A stretch of 64,000 nt of DNA, taken from NCBI GenBank assembly GCA_039720395.1, contig CM077824.1, positions 16,806,046 to 16,870,045 of the forward strand. The letters run 5' to 3'. Source of the DNA: Liquidambar formosana. Its lineage: Eukaryota; Streptophyta; Magnoliopsida; Saxifragales; Altingiaceae. The notes below the pieces were generated by a model. The model searched no databases. It had not been told where the DNA came from and worked only from the letters and a program-made list of their open reading frames with translations. Both the position numbers and the translations under genes were made by a program. Positions 10,880-23,285 of the stretch are shown here, piece by piece. How positions within the stretch are numbered: the first letter of the stretch is position 1; each line of letters starts with the position of its first letter.

Positions 10880-12473
10880 AATGCTCATGCACAAATGTTG
10901 GATCAAAGTATTCCTCAAGTAATTTGATATCATCTGGTTAATTTCTGTTGCAGATTTAAAGTATTATCTGATTCAATGTCTAATAAAAAGAAGGGATGGC
11001 TACTACCATCGGGTAGTTTACTGTATATGGCCTTTGTCAAGAACATTATATAGACACCATGCAAATGGGAAGTCATTTCGGACTACCTCTAAATGTGGCC
11101 CATCAATAGAGATTTTAGAGCAACCTTTTTGTGGGCTTGAAGAGCAGATTCACTAAATGCAATAGAAAAGAAAAAGATTATCTGTTTACGCAACTTTCCT
11201 TTAGCAATGAAGAAATCCTTAGTAGAATTTATCAAATGTTTGATCCTGATGTTGTACTTGTCATTCATGAATTTACAGTAAAGCGTGTTTAAGTAAGTTT
11301 TGAATATTCAGGCATCTGGTTTTCAAAGTTTCATTACAATTAAGCCGTATCTTTTATTCAGGAAGTACAGTGGGCTGCTTTTAAAACGAAGCCTAGAATG
11401 ACTATCAAAGTTTGTGCATTCTGGCATCAGACTTGCAAAGTAAATGGACAGCTAAAGGTGATATTAACTTGGGCTCTTCTAAGTTTATTTATTACTTGGA
11501 TCGCTCTCGTTTTTTGTCTGACTATAATGCTCCTTTTTTTTTTTTTTTGGTTGCCGTAGCCATATCTGAAAAAGGCTGAGTCATCCATCTTAGTGACGTG
11601 TTATTGAAGCTCTCATGACGAAGATGCTATACTTACCATCATTTGTTGTTCCAACTGAACTCTCTATGGCTTTAGATAGTAGCAGTGATGCTCCCAACAA
11701 AGGTCACTCTTACCTATTCATACAAAAGAAATGAAAAAAGAGAGAAGAGTAATGTCTGATGCAATGAGACTCATCCTATCAACAAATATATTATGTATTT
11801 TTGGTTTTGTGCTCTTGCTTTCAGCTATTTGTTTATATTGAATTTGTGAAAGGCTCTGTTCTTTGTTCATTGTCATTTTCCTTCGTCTTCTTGATGGTTT
11901 CTATAATTTTTGTTGTTCTTGTTTTTCTTAGAATCAACAAATTCTGCAGTTTTTTCTTTTTCTTTTACCCCTCAAAAAGGGATGTTCTTCAAGAGCACTG
12001 CTTTGAGTAGAAATAACAAAGCGTCCAAACAACTGTCTCAAACCTTACGAGGACTACCCTGATCAGAACAGCCAGCTGAAGGTAAGTTTATTAGTTTTTA
12101 ATCCCATACAACATTTAACTCCTGAGACAAATGAGAATCATGTTTTCTCCTCCATCATCTTGTCACTTAAACAGCTTACTACATTGCCTCAATGGGTAAA
12201 ATCCATGTTTCAGTTGTGCATCTTATTAAATATGCTGATCATGATTTTCATGTTGCTGGTAGCTTTAACTTTTTCATAGTTAATTTTTTTGAATGTATAT
12301 CCTTGATCGATCTGTTTCCAATCACTCAGAAGAAAAATATCCTTAAAGCTGGTGGTCAATATATTTTTGTCAATCTTGTCTAGCATGAAGAGGAGCTTTA
12401 CATCTCCATAACTGTTCTTTGTAGCTAATCTTGAAGTATTATGCAAAATACCCGGAACACAGAATTGCATTGT

Positions 12474-12655
12474 GGTGCACATATCAAGAAGCATCAAAAG
12501 AAATTTGCTGCAAAAGAAATGGCGAATGTTTTAATTGAGAATTCAATGGAATCAGGGGAAATTGTCTAGGATACGTTAGCTTATCTAAGAGCACTTGGTC
12601 AATGGAAACATGCATTAAGAAAGTTGTCATCCTTCGCGAATTCATTTTTATCTTT
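12474..12655 (+). pseudogene. Degenerate coding-like fragment, family not recognised
   Basis: One frame reads as a plausible helical protein of about 60 residues (HIKKHQKKFAAKEMANVL, then after one TAG stop, DTLAYLRALGQWKHALRKL). The LRALGQWKHAL segment recalls helical-repeat (PPR-like) proteins, but that is only an impression. There is no start codon, splice frame or extension that I could support. It may be an exon relic of a gene that once lay next to the resistance gene. Confidence 0.3.
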
Positions 12656-13242
12656 TATTGGGTTGTGGCCTTTAGTGACTGGCTCACAAGTTTACAGAGA
12701 ATCCTTGTGTCAGGGTTTGGAATCTAAATTATGGCTGCATTGGTTTTTTTTTTTTTTTTTTTGCTTTTTGTTTTTGTTTAGTATGGTGAACTTTTTAGGA
12801 GCATATAAAGAAAATAATATTTGTGGGGTCTTAGTTTTCCAACCTTTTTTTTCTTAATTGATTTGATGCATTAGCAGCTTTTTTAATTCGTATTCTATAA
12901 TAGTTAATATCTTCTAAACCTTTGATGGGTGGTCCCATTCCTCTACGGCATTCCCCTTCTCATTGGCCATGCAAATGGTCCCTCCCTTGATCCGATGTCC
13001 AAGAAACAAGACTTGTTGATTTTTAACTGCATTTGCCACCAAAACATTGTTATGTTCTGTTTTTTAGGAGACTATAGTCCTTCAACCTTGCACTATTTGA
13101 AAGAGCTCAAATTTTAGATCAAAGAGCTCCTAGTTTCTAAGGCCTGAGGCAGAGAGAAACAGCGAAGCACTCGCTGACCCAGTTTACAGAAATGAACAAT
13201 AGGGGTTAATTTCCAATTTTCAGCAGAGTTAACCCTTATTGT

Positions 13243-13525
13243 TCACTGTAAGAAAAATTATCCCTTTGTTCTGTTTGGAATGAGAATAATTTAAAATTAA
13301 AGAATTCGATTAGGTCTTTTATTTTTCTTACAACTCTTTTAGTAAATCCAATTCCCTCGAAATTCCACTGCTTTGAGTTGGATTTTAATACAAATATTGA
13401 AATCCCATCAAATCCTTTATAATTCATTTCTTTTTATAATTTCCTCCATTCCAAACATCCGAATTGGGTTTTAGAATTGAAATCCTTTCCAGTCCCCTCA
13501 AATCCCTTTATTCCAAACACAATGT
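13243..13525. mobile_element. GTTTGGAAT-type MITE-like element
   Basis: The ends read CTGTTTGGAATGAG on the left and TTCCAAACACAATG on the right, an imperfect inverted pair. The right part matches, in reverse complement, the segment at about 527-720. It is non-coding and short, consistent with a non-autonomous DNA transposon of hAT type. The superfamily is an inference because no clean target duplication was seen. Confidence 0.45.
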
Positions 13526-13716
13526 AAGAAATGAGAAATGAAAGTTTGGCTTGTCTAGAAGAGGTAAGTGGTAAGCAGCCTTATCCCTACTTTAGAGAGG
13601 CTAATTTCCAAACTCGGACTCATGACAAGTCATATCCCAAGAGGTAAAAGAATCCAAGAAAATCTATTGGGCCAGAATAGCATTTGGGAGGTTGGTCCAG
13701 GTCTTGATTTTATTAA

Positions 13717-14586
13717 GGGAACGGCTATTGCAACCCCCCAATCCCCTAAATTGCCCCCACCTGTTATCCCAATCCCCCAAATTTCCATACCCACCCCTCT
13801 CAAAGACCTCAATACCCCTCATTTTCACTCACCCCACACCCCATGTCAGTGGACCGGCGAGAAGAAGAAGAAACGACGGCGACGGCGACCGGCGAGGAAG
13901 GCCCACTCCATTTTTTTCGGCGACTCTTCCCTCTTCTTCTTTCCCTTTTTTTTTTTCCTCTGCTGGTCAGATTTGTGCAAGGGAGGTTTTTTTTTCAAAA
14001 CCTCCATTTTTTCCGGCGAGGAGGTTCTTCCCCTTCTTCTTTTTCTCGGCGACGGGAGGGAAGAGAAAGAAAAGGAAAGCAAAAAAAGAGGCTGTCAACG
14101 GGAGGGAAGAGGAGAAGAAAAGGAAAAGAAAAGGAAAGAAGAAAAAAAAAAACAAAAGATTTCAAAACCTCCATTTTTTCCGGCAAGGAGGTTCTTCTCC
14201 TTCTTTTTTTTCCGGTGATGGGAGGGAAGAGAGAGAAAAGGAAAGAAAAAAACATAGGCTGCCGACGGTAGGGAAGAGGAGAAGAAAAGGAAAAGAAAAG
14301 GAAAGAAGAAAAAAAAAAAAGAAGAAGAAGAGGATTCCGACTGGAGGGAGGGGAGTGAGGGCTGTTGTTACGGGAGAGGAAGGAGGAAGAAGAGAAGAGG
14401 GAAGAGGAGGAAGGAAGAAGAGGGCCGCCGGCGGGGTGTGGTGGGGTGCCGGAGCCTCGCCGTCACCGGTGGGGTGGGGTGGGTAGGATACTTAAGCCCT
14501 TTTTGGTAATTTTGCCTCATAATTTTTTTAATTCAAAAATATGAGGAGTCAACTTAGTGTATTGGGGGGTTGCAATAGCCGTTCCC
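13717..14586. mobile_element. MULE-type non-autonomous transposon with perfect 9-bp TSD
   Basis: The 870-bp element has near-perfect terminal inverted repeats beginning GGGAACGGCTATTGCAACCC and ending with the complement. It is flanked by identical 9-bp duplications TTTTATTAA at 13708-13716 and 14587-14595. The related copy of the surrounding repeat near 17403 has a single TTTTATTAT followed by GGTCCAATTGG, i.e. an empty site. The interior is GC- and purine-rich (GGCGACGG, AAGAAGAAG) and contains a ~167-bp imperfect tandem duplication (about 13990-14155 and 14160-14320). It could be a Pack-MULE carrying host sequence, but I do not recognise a source gene, and its lysine/arginine-rich open frames are compositional. 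Confidence 0.85.
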
Positions 14587-15989
14587 TTTTATTAAGCTCC
14601 AATTGGAAAGCCCATGCAAGGGTTGGGCCGGTGGGGCTCCTCTGAAGCTACTGGATTAGAAATTTAGAATCCTCTCATGATTGCCATAGGGGCATATTTG
14701 AGCATTTGATTATAAAAAGAAAGGGGGGTTTTTATTGGCATTCCAAGATTTGTTTTTTATTTTTAATTTTAGTAAAATTTTTTCATATTTTTCATAAAAT
14801 CTTTAAAAAGTTTAAAATAAGTGGGAACAAAAAGTAGAGGCTCCCCAAAAACAAAAAATTAAATTAAATTAAAACACACTTATTGCACATATTCCAAGAA
14901 GCATATAAATAAAACAAGCCCAACATCCTGCAACATTAATTAATTCATGCTCATAAACTACAAATAGTACCGGTCTATTGTGCAAACCTTAGGAGCCGTT
15001 TGGCTCATGTAAAAATTTGACCGCTTGAAAATAAGTCTAATTTGTTTTGATTTCACATTGTTTCGCCAATCTTTTTTTCTACCACTTTGTTCAACTTTTC
15101 GTTGAAAACAAGACATAAATATTGTATTTTTCTTTTTTTTTTTTCAAATCAACTGTCACACTTTGTTTATAAACCAAATAACAATTATAGAGTGGATGCA
15201 ATCAAATCCAATTTTTAAAATCCCAAACAAACCCTTAGATGCCAGAATTTTCTTCTCCATTTCAAAAAACAATATGAACGGTTGTAAACCATGAAAACAT
15301 AAACGACTAAATAATAAAATGTAAACACGGGCATGGCCAACAGTCCATTTTGTTTTCATAATATTTGAGTGCGAGTATCCAAATATCCATCCTCTTAGAT
15401 AAGCACTACGAAAAGGAGAGTCGTGAAGAAACAAAGAAGAAAAGAGATGATTTTTTAAGAAAGACTATGGCCAACACAAGCAGCTGAAGCCTTGTTGAAC
15501 ATCTAACAACCATATATTTCAATGTGAGAACTATTATTGAAAACCATATTCCTTTATATCAAAGGATATTGGAAAAATAAGGGTTATCAAACTTCAAACT
15601 CTAAGAAAAGAGTTCTTTTTTACAATCGATAAAAACTACTCTTACCCCTAGTCCCTTTTAATAATTAATATTAACAAATTGATATCAATATATGTTTCTC
15701 TATAAGCTTGAACCCAAGATCACTCATCATTCATCATTCATCACTCAAGTGAGGCAAATGCCAATCGGCTACCATGCCATTGGCATTCTAAGAAAAAAGT
15801 TTGAAAACATGAAAATGAAGCAGAACGAATCCCTAAGAGAGTATGCTGTTAGTTTATGGATCTTCTAAATCAAATGAAAGCTTCTGGTGAAAAAAAATTT
15901 AGTGACAGATGAATTGTTGAAAAAATATTAATTAGTTTATTAGAAAATTTTGATCCAATTGTGGCAGTAATTAATTGAAGAAACAATTT

Positions 15990-16030
<41 letters not shown>

Positions 16031-16182
16031 AATTAAGTGCTCAAAAAGTGATGGCCCCCTTGAAACTTAGGCGCAAAGATTGATGCGACACTCTGAGAAA
16101 TCTATTGATAGTGTGTTTCACTATCAATTGTGATAGCTTATAAGTCACATTGATCAATTTGATTTTCTCCTTTTATTTCTAT
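14587..16182. repeat. Direct repeat, left copy, with copia gag relic
   Basis: It matches 17403-19174 along most of its length, including the shared end TTTGATTTTCTCCTTTTATTTCT. Near 15760-15985 it encodes a decayed copia Gag segment (LRKKFENMKMKQNESLREY, then SLLENFDPIVAVIN) with stops. It lacks about 120 bp found in the right copy (18164-18283) and other short segments. The two copies are not a clean LTR pair because no TG...CA boundaries were found. Confidence 0.75.
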
Positions 16183-16782
16183 AGAACATTCACATTCCAC
16201 AAAAATGTTGAATTCTCCCCTTTAATGGTATCCTGGAAGCATACAGAAAACCATCCAAACTGGAGACCTGGAATTTTGTTCTTAATCTTCCGTCTTTGTT
16301 GTCCTTTTTATTTATTTATTTATTATTATTATTATTTTGGTTCGAAGGAATTTGTTCTCTTTTGCGTCCAGTCTTGGGCATTCCTGCGTAAAGGCAGTCA
16401 GGATTGAAGTAAAAAAAAATCCTCTTTCATAAGGATTTAGTTGAGACTTGGGTGCAACATGGATTTGCATTTGAAGAATCTCTTTGATATAACTACTGGA
16501 GCAAGTTTAAGACTGAATTGGAAATATTGGTCACTGTATTATTGAGTTCTAGATGTTATATAATGATATGAGAAAGTTTAAGGAGTAATTATAGGAATTA
16601 AAATCTGCAGAATTTTCTGTACAAGGAAAGATTTTTGAACTTCAAACACATGTGACAACCTTTGATTGATTGATTCTCTTGACAACTCTCTGATGAACTA
16701 GCTAGAGATTGAGTACCCGTTGACACATCACCGCAAGATATGTGTTCCGTTTTGAACGTTAATCTTGAGCCATAGAACCTAT

Positions 16783-17060
16783 CGAGACAGTCCTTTGCTT
16801 AGCAAATCAGCCAACTGATCAACTGTTGAAATATAACGAACCATAATGAGACAGTCCTTTGCTTAGCAAATCAGCCACTTTTTCACTAACGAAGTGAAAA
16901 TCAATTGCAATGGGTTTAGTTTGGGAGTGGAAGACTGGGTTGACAGTCATTTTAGTAGCACCAAATTAATGGTTGATGGAGGAAAACACGAGTTCCTGTA
17001 GTGGGGACTGAATCCAAACAATCTCAGTTGTTGGAGATGCCACAGCTCGGGTAATCTGCC
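16783..17060 (-). pseudogene. Decayed Ty1/copia RNase H fragment (antisense)
   Basis: Reverse-strand reading gives fragments matching the C-terminal RNase H of copia elements: TEIVWIQSPLQEL, FHSQTKPIAIDFHFVSE and DQLADLLSK-like. Stops and small indels break it. A 30-bp stretch (GAGACAGTCCTTTGCTTAGC and onward) is duplicated at 16783 and 16849. It sits between the two direct repeat copies. Confidence 0.6.
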
Positions 17061-17149
17061 CCATTAGAGGAATGGGCAACAGTAAATTGCCTTTTAGATA
17101 GACTTTTTAACAAAAAATAAAATAGAGATCATATATGTCAAAAAATTTA

Positions 17150-17330
17150 CTTAAACGATAGATTTTGAAAAAACTTTACGCTATGTTTGGATAATGAATT
17201 TTTAGGTGGAATTTGTCGATGGAATTTGTTAAATTTTTGTAAGGAAATTCCTCATAAAAATTTTACAAATTTTATCTGAAAGTCAAATTTCACCTAAAAA
17301 TTCTCTACATAACGTTAATATTTTGCATAA
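17150..17330. mobile_element. Small inverted-repeat MITE-like element
   Basis: The left end GCTATGTTTGGATAATGAAT and right end ATTCTCTACATAACGTTAAT are imperfect inverted repeats, and the inner arms GGTGGAATTTG and CAAATTTCACC also pair. It is AT-rich and non-coding. Exact boundaries and superfamily are uncertain. Confidence 0.4.
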
Positions 17331-17402
17331 AATCTTAAAAAACTAAAACAAGTGAGAGACAGTGGGGCACTGATAAAATTGAGGAATGACAATAGTTGGG
17401 CC

Positions 17403-19174
17403 CTTTTATTATGGTCCAATTGGAAAAACCATGTAAGGGTTGGGCGGTGAAGCTCTTGTGAAGCTACCGGAGTAGAAATTTAGAATATTCTCATCATTGC
17501 CATAGCGGCACATAGGAGTACTTGATCATAAAAGAAAGGAGCTTCTATTGGTACCAAAGATTTGTTTTTTATGCTCAATTTTAGTGAATTTTTTTTATAT
17601 TTTTCATAAAATTTTGAAAAATTTAAAATAAATGGGGATAAAAAGACAAACTTTCGGTTGCCAATAGAAACTTCCTAAAAAAACAAAAAAAAAAAAAAAC
17701 AAAAAAATTAAAATACATTTATTGCCCATATTCCATGAGGCATGTGAATAAAAAAGCCCAACGTCTTGCTCCATTCATGCTCATGAACTTACAAATAGTA
17801 CCGGCCTATTGTGCAAACTTTAGGGGCTGTTTGGGACATCTAAAAATCTGATCACTTGAAAATAAGTCTAATCAATTTTTATTTTTATTTTTTTCAAACC
17901 AACTGTCACACTTGGTTTATGTAATAATCAAATAACAATTATAGAGTGGATGTAGTCAAATCCAATTTTAAAAATCCCAAACAAACCCTTAGATGTCAGA
18001 ATTTTCGTCTCCATTTCAAAAAGTAAATACCGGCATGGTCTGATGTCCACCAAAATTGAATCAGTCCATTTTGTTTTCATAATATTTGAGTGCAAATATC
18101 CAAATATCCGAATATCCATCCTCTTAGATAAGCACTACGAAGAGGAGAGTCGTCACCATGTTTCAAGCAGCACTTTGACTCGCCTCAGTGAAAACCTCAC
18201 TAGTAGAGTCCTCACCATAATTTTTGTTGGGAAATCGCAAATATCTGACCCCGCAGGCCCCAAGCTCTACATTGCCTTCTTGAAGAAACAAAGAAGAAAA
18301 GAGATGATTTTTTAAGACAGACTATGGCCAACACAAGCAGCTGAAGCCTTGTTGAACATCCAACAACCATATATTTCAATGTGAGAACTATTATTGAAAA
18401 CCATATTCCTTTATATCAAAGGATATTGGATTTGGTGGAAAAGGAATGCCCAGAAAAAGAAATTGAATAAGCTAAGGAGGCATGATTATAATAAATTAAA
18501 AAAAAAAAAAAAAAAAAAAAAGAATGCTAAGGAGAGATGCAAAAGCTCTTCTCTTTATTCAACAAGAAGTATGAGACTATTTTTTTATTTTTTCATGAAT
18601 TATGGATGCAAGCATAACCAAGGAAGCATCTGACATTCTTCAATCAGAATTTTAGGAAGATTTAAAAATTAGTGTTATCAAACTTCAAACTCTAAGAGAA
18701 GAGTTCTTTTTTACAATCCATAGAAACTACTCTTACCCCTAACCCCCCTTAATAATTAATATCAACAAATTGGTATTAATGTTTTTTTATAAGTTTGAAC
18801 TCAATATCACTCATCATTCATCATTCATCACTCAAGTGAGACAAATGCCACCCGGCTGCCATACCATTGGCATTCTAAGAAAAAAGTTTGAAAACATGAA
18901 AATGAAGGAGAATAAATCCCTAAGAGAGTATGCTGTTAGTTTCTGGGTATTCTAAATCAAATGAAAACTTCTGGTGAAAAAAATTTACTGAGAGATGAAT
19001 TGTTGAAAAAATATTAATTAGTTAAATTAAGTGCTCAAAAAGTGATGGCTCCTGTGAAACTTATGAGCAAAGATTGATGTGACACTCTGAGAAATCTATT
19101 GATAGTGTGTTTCACTATCAATTGTGATAGCTTATAAGTCACATTGATCAATTTGATTTTCTCCTTTTATTTCT
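17403..19174. repeat. Direct repeat, right copy, with copia gag relic
   Basis: This is the second copy of the repeat at 14587-16182. It carries the same Gag remnant around 18865-19015 (LRKKFENMKMKENKSLREY) and the same 3' boundary. It lacks the MULE, so it shows the pre-insertion state. It contains an A-rich insert near 18490-18520. Confidence 0.75.
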
Positions 19175-19494
19175 CATGTATTCTTTTATTTCTTTCTATT
19201 AATAATATTTAGAATAGTGAGAACATGATTTGAAGGATCTAGGGTACCAATCTAATTGGAATGTTTGATTCTCTTTGATGCTCCTATTTTTCCCACAATA
19301 AATAAATAAATAATAATAATATTGATAAGTGTGTTTCATTCTGAGCTTAACGTAGGCCCCATAAAAGATGCATGAATCGAATCCATCCTCAAGGGTGGAA
19401 AACAAGGAAAGGGGAAGAGGTTGAACTAGATATGGCAAAAATCAAATGAGGAAGGGTCTTGACAAAAACATAAGCATTTCCAAAAGAGCTAGCT

Positions 19495-19595
19495 GGCCAT
19501 GCTGAAAAAGGTTGTTGGTTTAAGAGAAAACCACAATGTTTTAATTGCAAAAAAATTGGGCGTCTTCAAAACAAAATCCAAGGGTGGAGGGAGGG

Positions 19596-19626
<31 letters not shown>

Positions 19627-20830
19627 GGGGGGGGGTCAGGGGGCACTTGACCCCCCTCACCCATTCAAAATTTTTTTTTTTTTTTTATATTATACAAATA
19701 TCTTCATATTCCTAAATCTAACCCTTCTAAAAAAAATTTTGACCCCTTGATTTTATAATTGTACCCCCTTACTCCTCTCTCTTTCCTTTTTTTTTCCCCC
19801 TTTATATAAATAGCTCTGACCCATTTGTGTGACATGTGTTACTCAAGTCTCAAAACCATCCTCGACTCTTTGTTGTAAGCTAGTGTTCTACACAATAGGA
19901 ATATAGGACATGGTTCAAACTAAAAAAGACATGGTATATCCATCAGTGTACTTGCTTGTGACATTGACATTGATTCTATTCGTTGAGATTGCTATAGTGG
20001 AGAGGGTGTTTTTTGTTATAAAGATTGTGAAGAATCGATTGTGTAACCGAATGGGAGATGAATGGATGAATAATAGTTTGGTTGTATATATTGAAATTTT
20101 TTTTTTAATAGCATTGATAATGAGATTATCATTCAGCGCTTTCAAAACATGAAGACTTGTCGGGAAAAATTGTATAGTAGGAATGTAAGAACTTTTGATG
20201 AGGTAAAAACTTTGATTTTGGCCTCAAGTCGTCTTTTGTAAAGACTCGTTTTTGGTGGTTTTGTTGTCTTGTAAAATGGTGTTCGAACCCAAAAAAAAAA
20301 AAAAAAAAAAAAAGCATGACTTATTGTGCCTTAATAGTGGTTTGTAGGTAGTACTCACATGATGGGTTAGAAAAACTATTTTTGTGACTATGGAATGCAT
20401 CCTCTAACTCCCAAGTAAGGTTAGGAAATGGTCACTTTGGTACAAGCAAAAGCTAAAGGCACAATTGCTATTTAAACAAAGAAAGGGGCAAACTATATTT
20501 GGGATATCTGTTAGTCCGGATTTGAATTGAAGCAAAATTTATTGTGTGTTGGGAAATTTTTTGAGCATGGATATAGCATCCATTTTGATGACAAAACATG
20601 CAAAAAATTTTGATATAGGAGAAAAGGGGCAGATTGTGGCAAGAATAAAGATGGAAAAAGATTGAAGTTTTCCTCTTACATTTAAGTTTGTGGGTGACGT
20701 TTCTTTGAAAGCATGTGTTTGTGATTTATGTCGATTGCGGCATAGAAGACTTGGGCAGTTGAACTTCCATACCCTCGAGTAACTTAATTAGAAAAATATG
20801 ATGTTTGTGACTAATTTCTATATATGTGCT
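19495..20830 (+). pseudogene. Decayed Ty1/copia gag-protease-preintegrase relic
   Basis: Pieces in order on the plus strand are as follows. First, a Gag zinc knuckle, CFNCKKIGRLQNK, near 19540-19580. Second, protease-region text SSNSQVRLGNGHFVQAKAKG near 20405-20460. Third, the pre-integrase region LKQNLLCVGKFFEHGYSIHF near 20530-20590. Last, SLKACVCDLCRLRHRRLG-like text near 20705-20755. Frameshifts, stops and a long low-complexity insertion (poly-T and poly-G around 19590-19690) break it. It is probably continuous with the gag fragment just upstream. Confidence 0.65.
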
Positions 20831-21667
20831 ATCCCACCGAATACTAGAACCATAAGTTGAAGCCATGGTGATACTTTGAGCTCTGAAAGCTATTTGGGTT
20901 TAATGGAACTAGATGATCAAAGTTGAGAATTTGGAATTTGAGGGGTGAGATCGATCACAGTCATGTTGTGACAACAAATTAAATGGCTGGGGGGCGGGAG
21001 AGTGATTTTTAGGGGCAGAATTAGGAATAATTATCTGCCACTAAGAAGCAAGGCTAGAAACGGAAAAGATGTTGTCGCTAGCTACTAGTGATCACTACGT
21101 AATTTATTCAAACAAAAATTTATATGAATTGAGCAACTACTGTCGCCAAAAGAATAAATAAATAAATAATGTTCCGACGGAAATCATCAATCAATCACTA
21201 ATTTGCCTCGTGTAGCGAAGGTTATTTCTCTCTTAGCGATGGTTATAGCCCATTGCCAAAAACCACATTTTTTTGAAGCAAATGTTGATTAGCATTTGAA
21301 AGAAAGCCTACCAAAAAAGAGTGAGAGAAAGAAAGGAAGAAAGAAAGAAGGCTCATACACCATAATGGATTGAACTGCTTTAATTTGAAAGGAAAATTAT
21401 TAAATCCACTTTAAGATGGTGAACTGTCTAATGAAATTACAAACTGGATTGAACTGCTGGATCACTTGAATCTTGGATTTAGAATCATCAATAACCCTAC
21501 AAATCTATTTAGTTGATGATCGATTATCCAAATTAATGCTAGTTCGTCCCTAATTGCTGCTAGAATTAATGAATTGATGTGGTTCAAGTGTGAAATCGGA
21601 TACTGATTATATCATAATATCTATGTCACATGTCTGTTGCTTATTTATCACATGAAATATATTGTAG
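20831..21667. other. No recognised gene
   Basis: AT-rich sequence with a purine-rich GAAA tract near 21310-21350. Some of it may belong to the copia relic to the left. Nothing else is supported. Confidence 0.4.
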
Positions 21668-22201
21668 GGAACCTTTCGTATCGCATTATGGCGTGGTATT
21701 CAAGTTGCTGTTAAAAAGCTTGGGGAGGAGGTGATCACCGTTGAGGATAAAGTGTGGGTTGGTCATATATTTGCTGGATTTTACCTATTCCTTAGTGAAA
21801 TTATTGGTTGTTTGTAAAATTAGGAAAAAAAAATAAATTCTAGGGCCTGTTTGGTTTTTTACTTTGATAATTGTTCTCCAAAATGCGTTTTCAGAAAATA
21901 GTAAGAAATTTTAAGAATACGTTGTTTTCAGTGGTTTAATGTTTCCTAAATGGAAAACCAAAACTGAGAACACTTTTTTTTTTTTAGTTCTTTGACCTAT
22001 TGTTCTTAACTCTTTAATGTTTCTTACTATTTTCTTTGGCATCTTCTGAATTTTGGCTGTGTTATTGCGATAGATCTATTATGTTGCTTTTGGATTTTAT
22101 TACAGCTTTGAATTTGAGATGTTTTGAGAGAGCGATTGGGGAGAATGTAGCCACATTTTTATTTATTATTTATGTACCATTAGGATTTTTATATATTATT
22201 T

Positions 22202-22283
22202 ATCAGAATATGTACTCCTACAATATATATTATTTGAGGGCAGGGGGCATAATATATATTGTAGGAGTACGCGATATTCTGAT
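22202..22283. repeat. Near-perfect hairpin (32/35-nt arms)
   Basis: The left arm 22202-22233 begins ATCAGAATATGTACTCCTAC. The right arm 22249-22283 is its reverse complement apart from a 3-base CGC bulge. The 15-nt loop is G-rich (TTGAGGGCAGGGGGC). It lies inside an intron of the kinase relic. It could be a fold-back MITE or a small-RNA hairpin locus; no further support is visible. Confidence 0.8.
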
Positions 22284-22984
22284 ATTTAACCAAAGAAAAT
22301 CTATTACCATATAAAAGAGAGAAAGTCCGTCGATGGGTTTCGACCAAAACAACATGAAGTCAGGTCAAGGCTGTAAAATTTCGACATGGCAAGGGCTGTT
22401 TTGATGTTGACATCCATTTTTTTAAAGAACAAAAATTTCACTATAAAGTATAGGAACTTGGGGACATTTGCAATGTAATTTCCAAAACAGTCACTGATAA
22501 TTAGTTAAGACTATGAAGTATTTAAAATAAAAGATATACATAGGGAAGAGTGATCTTTGCTATGGTGGGAAAAAGGTAATGAATTAATTATTCACAAAAT
22601 TGAAGGATTTAGTTGAAGTTACACTAGTTTTTCACTTTACTTCCTTAAAAAGACTTTTTGAAACTATTATTATAAAGTTATTCCTTTTAGTAATGCAGGA
22701 CAACCTTAAGAACCCTTAAAGAGAAAAAGAAATAGAGAAAGGAAAAGAAAGAAGCAAAAAGAAGCTGGAAGCCTGGAATCGCTTGGAATTGGCACCTAGG
22801 GGGGTTTTGGAGCTGACCCCAAACCTAAAGAAAACCCCAATTTTTTAATTCATCCAAAGCTAAAACTTAAAGAGTTATTGGATCCTTTATGTAGAGCCCC
22901 CAATTACATCAAATATGGTATAAAAATATATATATTAACCCCTAAGTTTAGGAATTAAAAAAATTTATTATTTCAAAAATAAAA

Positions 22985-23285
22985 ATAAATAAATATGGTA
23001 AATTTTTGGTCTTCAAGTTAATAGGCCGGGCAATTGAGATCATTTGTGATGATTGTGTTTTTTTGGCCAAGCAGTTGGAGGTTGTGAGGTTTTGTGTAGT
23101 ACCCAGAACTTGTAATAGGGTGGCTGATACTCTGGCAAAGTTTGCCATTAGTCTTGCTGAGCAAGATGTTTGGGTTGAAGAACCCCCAAGCTGGTTGATA
23201 CCAGATCTATTGGAGGATTGTCCTCATGTAATGTATTAAATTCTTCTTATTCTAATAAATGTTATCGTTTCTGGCAAAAAACAAA
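22985..23285 (+). mobile_element. 5'-truncated LINE tail (RNase H domain)
   Basis: The frame reads through an RVT_3-type RNase H C-terminus typical of plant L1-like LINEs (VVPRTCNRVADTLAKFAISL, then VEEPPSWLIPDLLEDCP) and stops at 23239. A short AATAAATG region and A-rich tail follow. Only the last ~75 codons are present, consistent with dead-on-arrival insertion by target-primed reverse transcription. It lies in an intron of the kinase relic. Confidence 0.75.

Larger units (their letters stand above)
9604..13242. other. Downstream region of the NB-LRR gene, no clear gene
   Basis: This starts with a probable 3'-UTR intron donor right after the stop codon. A plausible acceptor lies near 10953 (TTTCTGTTGCAG), so the transcript may extend with a 3' leader intron. 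The rest is AT-rich with several poly-T runs. I found no intact coding region; one degenerate coding-like stretch is listed separately. Confidence 0.5.

Noticed and set aside
13568..14486. Overlapping Lys/Arg/Glu-rich open frames (216, 264 and 142 codons)
   Set aside because: They come from the GC- and purine-rich interior of the MULE, overlap in several frames, cross the element boundary and show no domain.
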